A stretch of DNA of 64,000 nucleotides from positions 46,114,631-46,178,630 of the forward strand of contig CM023539.1 in assembly GCA_013350335.1 (NCBI GenBank), given 5' to 3'. Made by a program: the position numbers and the translations under genes. Positions 54,363-64,000 of this stretch are shown here, in pieces. The notes beneath the pieces were generated by a model. It did no database searches. It saw only the letters and a program-made list of their open reading frames with translations, and had not been told where the DNA came from. This stretch comes from Chimonanthus salicifolius. Lineage: Eukaryota; Streptophyta; Magnoliopsida; Laurales; Calycanthaceae. The number at the start of each line of letters is the position of its first letter. Within the stretch, counting starts at the first letter, position 1.

Positions 54363-55118
54363 GTATAGGCCAAATATTACTATTAGAGGCTTGATGTAAA
54401 ATAAAGAACTTTAGTAGTGTAGCCAAATACACAGTCCAAGTCACTCCGATGCCCAACTTCATTTATCAGCTGAAGTCTATGAGTTATCCAAAGGCTGGAC
54501 GTACAATAAAGAACTTTAGTTAGTATAACCAAATAGTCAAAAGGAATATAATGGTTCATGATTTTAAAAGGAATACGTTTCAAAAGTATACTTTTCAAGT
54601 AACATAAAGTTAAGATATCTCGTCCTACAAAGGCTTAGAACTTTTTTAACTAAATGACAAATATCAGCCTATATACTATAAGATCAAGATATTGACCGAT
54701 ATTTATAGATTTTGCATATTTTCTTTTTAAAGTATTTGAATGAGCTAACATTGTTCTTATTCAGGTAGGAACGAGTCCAATATTAGGTGAGAGGAAAAAG
54801 AATATAAGGATTTATATGGAGCTGAATATTTTCATCTATTATATTTGTCTTTGGTTAGGTAGAAATCCAGTCCCAACATTGATATCAAAAACAAGTTCAG
54901 GAAGCCACCTCATGTGGACTTAGGGATCTCTTAGTCGAGCGGGAATGGTCGGCGACGTTCTCTCCATCGAAGAGCCTTATTTGAGGGAGGGATTGGTGGG
55001 ATACGAATGAGTCCCACATCAGTGAGAAGGAGAAAAATATAAGAGATTATAAAAGACTGCATATCTCTATCTATCAGATTAGTCTTTTGGGACTGAAAGC
55101 CCAATCTCAACAGTTTTT

Positions 55119-55833
55119 TCATCTACAAATAAGTTTAAGCACTACATCCAACAAAGAAGTTCCTCCTCTCTTCCCATCACAACAGCTTGGAAGTTCACTT
55201 ATAGCACTCTCAAGGCACTTCTTGCAGTCAACCGCACTAAGGTCTCTGGTGCACTGAGTCAACCCATACAACTTCTCTGTCTTCCCAATCTCCATATCTC
55301 CAGTAGCACACATCTTTGGAGCATGATAAGCCTGCATGGCCAAACTTCTCAGCAGCTTCCTAACTTGCTCATTGAATGATTTCGGATCATCGACGGTCTG
55401 CGTGTTCCACATATAGAACTTGTTGCTGTTGTCAGTTTGACCGAAAAATTCGACGTTTGAATAGTGAAGCAGGCAATCATCGTACCACACGATTGCTTCT
55501 TCTTTGTTGGGGCAGAGCTTTTGGATATCAGCAGTGGCATCAACGACACATTTCTTGCAGTTTGTGCCAGAAACGTCTCCCCGACAGAGAGCTAGACCAT
55601 TTGCACGATACGGGCTCCTCCCGACCGATCCTTGCCCGAAGCCGGTGAGGGGAGTTTTGGTGGAGAGGGAACTCATTAGTTGGTGCAAGTTCCTGTCATA
55701 GGGACCATTTGCTGTGAAGTTGTTGGAGTTTGGGCAAATGGAAAAGAGAGGATCAGCAGCTTGGACACCATGGAGGAGAAGAGTAAGGGAAAGGAGATTT
55801 GACAGTGACAAAACTGAAGCTTAAGGAAGCCAT
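55119..55833 (-). pseudogene. CRRSP38-like gene C, frameshifted signal peptide and lost C-terminus
   Basis: The ATG equivalent to gene A's start is at 55833 (MASLSFSF), but one extra base near 55798-55800 shifts the frame inside the signal peptide. The long frame that keeps both DUF26 domains (to 55119) has no ATG before the mature region. At the other end the sequence leaves the gene A pattern after CCDGKRGG: the last part ([19 protein letters not shown]), with the final conserved Cys, is replaced by an unrelated tail because about 290 bases were deleted, fusing the gene to its old 3' flank near 55160. Both domain cores (C-X8-C-X2-C) are still present. TATA sequence remains at 55919-55926. 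Most likely a young pseudogene. Confidence 0.88.
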
Positions 55834-56339
55834 GGTGAGAAGAGAAGAGAGAGGCAATGGAATGGGAAATGATACTTGTGTTGAGAAGTGAATGGCTTTC
55901 ATGCACCCACTGCTCTCCTTTATATACTATATTGGGCTGAAACCTCATGTAGAAGTAGGAGATGTCGATCATGGAGAGTTGACCTTTATTTTCTTCTGTG
56001 AATGGGTCAGAAACTTAGAACTATGTAAAACCTAAGCTGACTTTGACTAAGTAGATACAGTTGTGTTGAAAAAATTGGAAGAATCAGTATTGTCTTCCAT
56101 CCACATTCATAAATTATTCATTCTGGGTTGCCATTTTGATCATGTCATACAACATTCTTATTTCCATTTATAGGCTCCACGATGATCTGCATTGAAATTC
56201 TTTCAATCTCTATCCTTATTATTTGATGCCTTGACAGCTATTAATTATTGGTTGGTTGGTGCAGCTCATAATACCTATCACACCAATTAATTTACAATAA
56301 GTACTGTTGACTGTTGACACCATTTTGTCCTTGTTCTTT

Positions 56340-56645
56340 TATATGGGTGCCTATTCGGAATTATTTTTGTAGGAGACATGAGTTTTAGTAAACTTTTCAT
56401 TTTGTCTCCTATTCATCCACAGAAATCGATTTGCTTTCCAGTGAATCGGTTCACTCATCGGTGCACCGGTTCGATGCATCAAATTGGACTCTTTCCATTT
56501 CTAAGTGAATTAACTCACTCATCGGTGCACCGGACAGGTAAACCGATTCACTGGAAAGTGAATCGATTTCTACGGAGGCAAAGTGGGAAATCCGAAAAAC
56601 CCGTGCATCCTAAAAGATAATGCCCGTGTTAGGATGGGCACTATA
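56340..56645. mobile_element. Foldback MITE (56342-56643), block 2 only
   Basis: A 302-bp insert with imperfect inverted ends (TATGGGTGCCTATTCGG and, reversed, TAGTGCCCATCCTAACACGG), flanked by TA on both sides. It contains two CATCGGTGCACCGG motifs and inverted AATCG(G/A)TT(T)-rich arms. Block 1 reads through at about 40416 (CTTTTAAATTATATAG) without it. The TA duplication suggests the Tc1/mariner type, but two bases alone are weak evidence. Confidence 0.72.
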
Positions 56646-56807
56646 AATTATATAGAATTTACGTTCCATGAATTAAATCGATTGAGAGTCATTTAATAGG
56701 ATTTAAAAATATAAAATAATACATAATTATTAAAGCAACCATTATTCATGAATAATTGTAAGTAAATATAAAATCATGTTATATGTCATTTATAACTTCT
56801 TAATAGT

Positions 56808-56996
56808 TAGTCAAAGTTATTTTTTTTGGACGTGTGAAAAACTCAAACATAGTCCTACAAAAACTCTCACGGATGAGACCACTATCCCTAAGGACACACC
56901 AAAATTATACCATGGGAGCTTGAACCCGCAACCTCCAGCTTCCTTAAACGGGAGGCAACCAGTTGAGCTACACCCATGTGGATAGTCAAAGTTATT
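56808..56996 (-). mobile_element. tRNA-derived SINE (56822-56982), block 2 copy
   Basis: Minus strand: box A GTGTAGCTCAACTGGTTGCC, box B GGTTGCGGGTTCAAGCTC, then GGTGTGTCCTTAGGGATAGT, CTCATCCGTGAGAG and an A tail. The target duplication TAGTCAAAGTTATT lies at 56808-56821 and 56983-56996. This copy is closer to an intact tRNA-like head than the block 1 copy. Confidence 0.9.
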
Positions 56997-59900
56997 AACA
57001 TTCACTCATTCGAGTTTCAAATTTTAGTAAATAAATATTTATTTATTTTATATGAAGAGCTTATATGTTTGATAAAGCAAATTATTGTTTGGCTTAGTTG
57101 GCTTTATCCAACTATGCCATAGGTGCCAAGTCTTCTACTGACTTAGTCTAGTCAGGTCAAAACTCAAGATTTAAATTAGACCCTAGCCAACGACTAGATA
57201 TATGACTGCGTTACGCCAACATCAATATTATTGTTTTGAAATTATGTCAGTATTAATTACACTTCTAATTCATCTCATTATTTTCTAAAGAGCAACTTTT
57301 TAAAGTTAAATTCAATCAATTTTGACCTAATTTACTGAGGGGAATGAAATGAAATAGAATGGATAAGAAGAGCAATTTGAAAAGGTGATTACTCGACTGC
57401 ACGATAGAAAGAGTTTTATAAGAGAGAAACCATACGAATAAATAGTTGATGTAATTTTATTAAGATCTAACTTATCCTACTTGATTAGAAGGGTCTTAAG
57501 ATTATGGTGTATGTGATTAAAATATCTTATAATTAATATCATAATATTAAAATAATTAGATTGAAGTGGAAATTTACAAGTACACTGTTCATTCATATAG
57601 TGGCTTTCACATGACATTCAAGTATTTTGTGATAGTTCTTTAATTAATTATTTAAACCATTTTCATTATCTTACGTAATTTTTTTTTAAAAAAAAATTGT
57701 CATCAGAATTATAAAGCAAGGGTTTGAACTTTGAAATATGGAAGGAGGCTTGGTTATTGGATATATAGATGTCAATATCCAAATTTAAAAATAACGATTA
57801 TGAAAAAGGTTAGAAAAAAAATGCTAGAATGATCTCTAGGGATTCCACTTATTAACTTGACTAGCAATTGTAAGTATAATCTAAAGTATTTTTGCTTGAT
57901 CAATGATTATGCTGATTATAAAGTAGCACGTTTAATAATCAACTGGATTTGAATTCATCAAAATATGCAACTTTAATGGCAAACCCAATTCAAACCAAAC
58001 TCAATTGACTTTAGTGCCACTTTTTTTTAAGATACACCCTAATATTGTTGTCCAGAGAATTATCCAAGAGGGGGTGCATTGGGTATTTGACAAATTTTTC
58101 CTCTCTCTTATGATTTACACAAATTCTAAGCGAGAATGGAAATAATATCAAATCAATAAACAAATTCAAATAAATAAAGAGAAATAGATAAGAAGAGATG
58201 GAGAATTGAACCTCTCGATTTTAGCGGGGTTCGACAAACGGCCTAGACACCGGAGATCTCCTTGAAATTTGCCATACACACTATCTATCCTTCTTAATAG
58301 GGAAGCACAAACCGATACAAATGAACCTTACGGGTGGAGAGAGACCCACGTCGATAATCTCAAGTAGAAGGCACTCTTCTTTTTCAGTAGGATTGAACTA
58401 ACCATTAACAAATTTGATACCAAGTACAATGATGATTCTTCATTAACTCTAAATGATATGAAAGTGATAAAGCCTAAGAGTTAATCAAATGAAAGAATCA
58501 CAATAGCTCAAGTAGACATATAAAAGTGATTTGGGACTTTCTAAGCAATGTGAGTGTAGAGAAAGATCTAAAGTTGTTCTTTTCAATCTGATAGTTGTAT
58601 ATATAGAGATTTCGAATTTATGACCGTTGGAGCTTCATTAAATGCAAATATGACCATTGGAGGCTTCATTAAATGCTCCAAAATATGACCATTTTTAACA
58701 GATTCGGTCGACCAGATATCCAAAAATAAGTATAACAGTTCGGATGCATGTGGTCGTCCCAATAGGGAGTTTGGGTCATCTGGTTTTATCAGAGAGCACA
58801 TCTCTATTTCAATTAAGCACTTTAGTCAATTGGATTTATATTTTCGGTCGTTTGGATTTATCTGAGAGTGATTAGTCATTCTAACATTCAACTTAGCTCA
58901 ACCGAACTACTTGCGATCATCCAGATTTATCTGAGATAAGATTATAACAGTTAACAAATTCGGTCGTCCGGATATTTTCAGTTCGTCTGAATTTCAATGA
59001 AGTTTGTATCTCAGTAAAATCTTTCTTATCAAGTTCCTAGTGATTTTAAATGAATCATGGGACTTGGGTAATATCCAGGAACGTATCAAAGTATAATCTA
59101 TTGGTCTCTTAAGGTCCTAGAAATACCACTTGAGCAATGCATTTAAACATTGAATAACTTTATAATAATTCTAGAATACACACGCCCTAAAACTAAAGAT
59201 ACTGATATATAGGTTCAATGCTTCAATCTTCATATCTTAAACCTTGTGATCTTCAGTATCATCATTCATCGTAGATAGCTTGTGTAGGACTTGTCTTGAT
59301 ATCCAATAAATGTCACCTTCACAACTAAATATATTTCTTCTTTTCACCTGGAACTCATGCACTTGATGCGTAAATATAGAAAGTTAGCAGAGTTCCTCAA
59401 TGACTTTCATATCATCAAAACAGCTTAATAATCATGGATTACATCCTCGGAGTTAAACAAATATATCTCCAAATACCAAATCTCATTAAAATTCTACATA
59501 CCGATTCTCGGCCAAAAATTCATGTGGATACAAAAGGAAAACCTTTGAATTCTTCCAAACCACGTACTCCCGACGATGGGCTCGTTCAAAAAGGTTAGCA
59601 TCCATCCCTTGAGTTGTCTGTAGTTCTGTACAATCTATGTTTTAATATAAAAAGTGATAGAGCGAATTTGTGAGTCATATTTAAAATTTTGTATTTTTCC
59701 ATCTACACCCATTGGTTGGGTGCACAACTAATAGCATGTGAAGATTATTAGCAATCAAATTTATTAAAATTTAGATTGCAAAAAAAGAGGAAATAATGGT
59801 TTTTGATGCAGTTATGTGGAATCTCTCTGTTGAGAAGACACAAGTGACAAGTTAGCAATTCAGTAAATTTATTAGTTTGTAATATTAATTTAATTTATTT

Positions 59901-61974
59901 ATAATAGAGTTTATGTTTTAATTGCTTTAGGAATCATAATCGGATTGATTTAAGAGTCATGAATCAATTTGTATTAATAATAGGATAAACTAGGGTCGTA
60001 GTAGTAGTATAAGTATCCATATCGTCAAAAACATAAAGAATGCAAAAGAAATTAAGTGATTTTTTTTCTTTTTAATTTGTAATCTTTATTTGCAAGTGCA
60101 TGCTCCATTATTCTTTTGTCATGTTTAAACAAACCCCCCTAGTAAGTAAACAAGATCTTTGAGAGTCCAACAACTACGAGTTTGGATGAACAAATAGAGT
60201 TTTCGAGTCAACAGCTACGAATTTGGATGAACATATAGAGTTTTCACTGTTGGCCAATTAAAATATGCTACGTCAAAATCTATATTTTATTTTGTTTTGA
60301 CAAAATATAGAATAATGTGCAAGATTAATGGAAAGTTATGTAATATAATGATGAAAATATAAAATACAAATCAAAATGTAAAGAAAATTATAAAATGTAA
60401 TGTGCAAGAACTCTACATGTTGCTTTGCTCCCCTCTTTTTTATTTTTATAACATAGGTATCGCCATCTTCTATATTGGAGGTGAAACAAATCCTACACGA
60501 TATATGTAATCCTTTCAATCTATATACCTATGAAATCTATGGAGAATGACCATTTAAAATTAAACATGAATTAAATTCAAAACTTTTCTTCACGAGGCGA
60601 TGCAAGATTATTGAACTTGAGGCCACAAAATTACTTTGTACTTTATGGGAACAATGTCTGAGTGAAAAAAGAAAATTTCTCCTTAGCCTTACCATTAATG
60701 TCCTTTATCTATTTCATGATCTTATTCACTAGCTTTGACCAGTCAGTCGATCCATCAATCCACTTATCTCATTTAATTCCATTTCATACGTATTAGCACC
60801 CATTTCCCATTCAGCCAATTTAATATCCCATTAAATTCCCTTTATCCTATTTAGGCCCAATAATTCCATTAATTCTATCTATTTATCTCACTAATCCAAG
60901 TCACCCGTCGCATTTCAAATCCGATCCTGTTCCGCCTGCGTCTGCATCAATTTATCACAATACACCGACTTCTTTTCCTCTCAATATGGATTGGAATCCA
61001 GTTTCTGAAAAAAAGTATTATACAAATGAATATTACCGAAATATCGGTTGATATTTTTCGATTTGTGACAAAGCTGGAATAAACCTTTTTCAATCAAAAT
61101 TTCAACCTGAGAAACTGACCAACTTCGAATGAGGTTTTCTAATAGTGCTTTGGTTGGTATCAGGCTTAGGCTAGCTCGACAAATAGTTTAGCCCGGCCGG
61201 GTTCCACCATTACATGCAAGTCTTGTTCCATTTGTAAATTTAAAAAGTTTTAATAAAGAGCAGATATTTTTATTAAACTAGCCAAATATGGTGGAGGCAA
61301 TAGAAATTGCATAAATGTAACCCCACTTTTCTTATTAAATGTTTGCAAATGCCATAAAGATTTTTGAGATTTTCTTGGTTCATGATTTTAAAAGGAATAT
61401 AATGGTTTCAAAAGTATATTTTTCAAGTAATATAAATTAAGATTTTATGACTTATATTGATGCAATTATCTATCCACCGTATTAAGTTATATAGCTCTTA
61501 GGATTTATTTAAAATGATCGGGGAATCTCTAACTCAAATAAAAAATGAGTTCAAGATCATCTAAAGATTCTAAACACCAAAATATTGATATTGACCCGAT
61601 ATATCATCCAACTTTTTCCCATATTTCGAAGGCTTAGAACTTTTTCCACTAAATGACAAATATCAACCAATATTCTGATATTGAACAAAATACTTGCAGA
61701 TATTTGTGGGTTTTGCATATTTTCTTTTCAAAGTATGTGAATGAACTAACATTTTTTTGTTGGGGTACAAACTAGTCCCCTGAGAAAGAGAAAAATATAA
61801 GAGTTTGTATAGGACTAGATATCTCTACCTATTAGACTTGTGTTTTGGGTTAGAAGCTAAGTCTCCATATTGGTATCAAAAACAGGTTCTCCAAACTATT
61901 ACATGTGGAGTAAGGGATCTCCCAGTCGAATAGTATGGTCGACTACTTTATATCCGGTGAGAGGGAGAAAATTT
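56997..61974. other. Intergenic, duplicated block sequence, no gene seen
   Basis: Counterpart of 40762-47900 without that block's four younger insertions. It includes the empty sites at 57123-57130 and 57493-57500. About 60197-60230 has a short local duplication (ACAGCTACGA-ATTTGGATGA type). No coding domain. Confidence 0.55.
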
Positions 61975-62291
61975 AAGGGTGTTGATATTTAGCATGATTT
62001 AACTCAGCCCATAACTAAGTTGGTATTTATGACTCTATTTAACTGAGCCCATAACTCAATAACATAATTGTAGGAGCATTTCTTTTTTATAGGAAATAAC
62101 TGCTTGTATGAAAGAGAGGGGTGAGGAAGAGAGAGAACCAGAGAATAGACTGCACATTGTACCTCCTCATTTTATTTAGTGAAAACTCTTTCCTGTGTTG
62201 CCTGTGGACGTAGGCATTTATTCGAACCACGTAAATCTGTGTGTTATTTCATATGTGTGATTGATTTTCCACTGTAAAACTCAACAAAGGG
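61975..62291. mobile_element. Copia-type solo LTR (61980-62286), near gene D only
   Basis: A 307-bp LTR with ends TGTTGATATT and AACTCAACA, containing CCTGTGGACGTAGGCA and CGAACCACGTAAATCTGTG, the usual R-U5 phrases of Ty1/copia LTRs. It has a perfect 5-bp duplication AAGGG at 61975-61979 and 62287-62291. The flanking repeat in front of genes A, B and C is uninterrupted at this point. Confidence 0.92.
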
Positions 62292-62622
62292 CTTATATAG
62301 GACATGATATCTCTATCTATCAGGCTAGTATTTTGGACAAGAATCTCAGTCCCAATAGTTTTTTCATCCAACAAAGAAGTTCCAGCACTACATGGAGATG
62401 GGAGAAAGAACAAGCACCAATAACATCATATTCATCAATATCACAAACATTTTATTTCCCCATAGATTACAAATTACAGTTTTGGAATCTGTAGGTGCTA
62501 TGTAACCACTACATATAGCTAACCAAACTTATTTGGATGAGATAGATGTAGAAGAGCATCAGCATCTCCTTCCACTTATTCAACAAAAGTACTACTTGTT
62601 GCAGAGTAGAAAGCTTAATGAT

Positions 62623-63357
62623 TCAATCTAGGAATACAAATGGGTACAACTCATATCTGAAGTTGCAGCTCCCACCAACAACTCTTCCTCCTCTCTTCCC
62701 ATCGCAACAGCTTGGAAGTTCACTTATAGCACTCTCAAGGCACTTCTTGCAGTTAACCGCACTAAGGTCTCTAGTGCACTGAGTCAACCCATACAACTTA
62801 TCTTTCTTCCCAAGCTCCATATCTCCAGTGGCAAACATCTTTGGAGAATGATAAGCCTGCATGGCCAAACTGCTCAGCAGCTTCCCAACTTGCTGATTGA
62901 ATGATTTCGGATAATTGACGGACTGTGTGTTCCACATATAGAACTTGTTGCTGTTGTCAATTTGACCGAAAAATTCGACGTTTGAGTAGCGCAGCAGGCA
63001 ATCATCATACCACACGATTGCTTCTTCTTTGTTGGGGCAGAGCTTTTGGATATCAGTAGTGGCACCAACGACACATTTCTTGCAGTTGGTGCTAGAAACG
63101 TCTCCCCGACAGAGAGCTAGACCATTTGCACGATACGGGCTCCTCCCAACCGATCCTAGCCCGAAGCCGGTGCGGGCAGTTTTGGTGGAGACGGAACTCA
63201 TCACTCGGTGCAAGTTCCTGTCATAGGGACCATTTGTTGTGAAGTTGTCGGAGTTTGGGCACATGGAAAACAGAGGATCAGCAGCTAGGACACCATGGAG
63301 AAGAAGAGTAAGGGAAAGAAGATTGACAGTGATGAAGCTGAAGCTTAAGGAAGTCAT
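62623..63357 (-). CDS. CRRSP38: Cysteine-rich repeat secretory protein 38-like, gene D (intact)
   Basis: A single exon of 244 residues from the ATG at 63357 (MTSLSFSFITVN) to TGA at 62623. Signal peptide 1-25 (ends VLA), two DUF26/Gnk2 domains with both C-X8-C-X2-C cores (CRGDVSSTNCKKC and [13 protein letters not shown]), the paired CC and the last Cys of domain 2 are all present, so a secreted, folded product is expected. It is the sister of gene B, sharing changes such as DRNLHRVMSSVSTKT. The last residues read FVFLD instead of FVNA because a small deletion moved the stop, which should not affect the domain. The frame is open upstream, but the MTSLS start opens the signal peptide. TATA box at 63442-63449. 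Confidence 0.92.
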   Translation of the reverse strand: MTSLSFSFITVNLLSLTLLLHGVLAADPLFSMCPNSDNFTTNGPYDRNLHRVMSSVSTKTARTGFGLGSVGRSPYRANGLALCRGDVSSTNCKKCVVGATTDIQKLCPNKEEAIVWYDDCLLRYSNVEFFGQIDNSNKFYMWNTQSVNYPKSFNQQVGKLLSSLAMQAYHSPKMFATGDMELGKKDKLYGLTQCTRDLSAVNCKKCLESAISELPSCCDGKRGGRVVGGSCNFRYELYPFVFLD

Positions 63358-63441
63358 GGTGAGAAGAGAGTTGAGAGGCAATGCAATGGGAAATGATCTT
63401 GTGTTGAGATGTGAATGGATTTCATGCACCCTCTGCTCTCC

Positions 63442-63449
63442 TTTATATA
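63442..63449 (-). promoter_or_regulatory. TATA box of CRRSP gene D
   Basis: TATATAAA on the minus strand, about 85 bases before the gene D ATG and in the same place as in genes A-C. Confidence 0.8.
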
Positions 63450-64000
63450 GAGAGCTTAAACCTCATTTTCTTTGTGAATGGGTCAGAAACTGACAACTTT
63501 GTTACATAAAGTCGTGTTGAAGAAATCAGAAGAATTGATAAAGCATTGTATATCCACATTCTTAAATTATTCATTATTAGTTGGTTCAGTTGATCATGCC
63601 ATTCAACATTCTTAGACTAATGAAAAATCTACATATGAAATGGTATTACATGAAAATTATCATGTAACAAGTTATTCCCATTGATAGCTCCATGAGATGC
63701 TCTGCATTTAATTTCATTCAATCTCTATCCTTATTATTAGATGCCTTGACTGACATGTAATCAATTTTGCGGTTGAATTACACAATCAAATATTTATAAT
63801 TTCGAAACTATTAATACACTCAATCTGATATTTGACTCGCTTCATTGAATTGAGATCCACAATTTTTTTGTAAAGTTACTACTTTTCATGTCCCAAAATA
63901 CTTGTACTATTTATATTTTAGAATTGTCTCAAATTATTTATTCTGTTCTTTTATTTTCACATTAAATCAAAGTTTTAACCTTTTTCGATAAGTTCCAAAT
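63450..64000. other. Upstream region of gene D, no other gene seen
   Basis: To about 63595 it matches the gene B flank. Beyond that it matches the upstream flank of genes A and C instead (TTCAATCTCTATCCTTATTA at 63718), which suggests that gene B lost this part. The last 250 bases are AT-rich with no feature. Confidence 0.55.

Larger units (their letters stand above)
51753..63595. repeat. Segmental duplication, block 2 (contains CRRSP genes C and D)
   Basis: The counterpart of 35737-49140 in the same order and orientation. It lacks the two hAT MITEs, solo LTR and LINE of block 1, but has its own Mutator-type MITE (54172-54353), foldback element (56342-56643) and solo LTR (61980-62286). Confidence 0.9.

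Overview
This is plant nuclear DNA. It contains spliced genes with GT-AG introns, a cysteine-rich receptor-like kinase, plant-only DUF26 (Gnk2) secretory proteins, a CXXS-type thioredoxin, a Ty3/gypsy chromovirus with a plant initiator-tRNA primer site, tRNA-derived SINEs and many plant-style MITEs. AT-rich, TE-filled intergenic DNA suggests a medium or large angiosperm genome. The species cannot be fixed from the sequence.

Layout. 1-3064: mostly non-coding, with a possible first exon of a plastid-targeted protein on the minus strand (2239-2484) and perhaps its second exon at the left edge. 3070-14584: one complete LTR retrotransposon insertion on the minus strand, with 3.8 kb LTRs, a CCTCC target duplication, an initiator-Met primer site and only a broken integrase tail inside. 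Its LTRs carry 49-bp hairpin tandem units and three large palindromes. 14590-19100: intergenic, with a Mutator-type MITE (18205-18500). 19137-21149: a three-exon thioredoxin-like CXXS1 gene with a SINE in intron 1. 23593-23828: a possible small membrane protein, probably frameshifted. 24764-26371: a non-autonomous PIF/Harbinger-like element. 29937-35666: a seven-exon cysteine-rich receptor-like kinase (CRK), 653 residues when spliced, whose first intron holds a 2.4 kb composite insertion with a minisatellite.

35.7-64 kb: a DUF26 tandem array. Four CRRSP38-like genes lie on the minus strand, opposite to the CRK: A (39194-39925, intact), B (48183-48916, four single-base indels), C (55119-55833, frameshifted signal peptide and lost C-terminus) and D (62623-63357, intact with a changed last few residues). 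A pairs with C and B with D. An early A/B duplication was therefore followed by duplication of the whole A-B block (about 35.74-49.14 kb to 51.75-63.6 kb). Comparing the blocks gives empty sites for two hAT-type MITEs, a solo LTR, a LINE, a Mutator-type MITE and a foldback element, so the insertions can be ordered in time.

How the genes relate. CRK and CRRSP products share the Gnk2/DUF26 ectodomain. The CRK would act at the plasma membrane and the CRRSPs in the apoplast. A shared role in defence or stress signalling is known for these families, but here it is inference. The CXXS1 gene is an unrelated redox-family neighbour.
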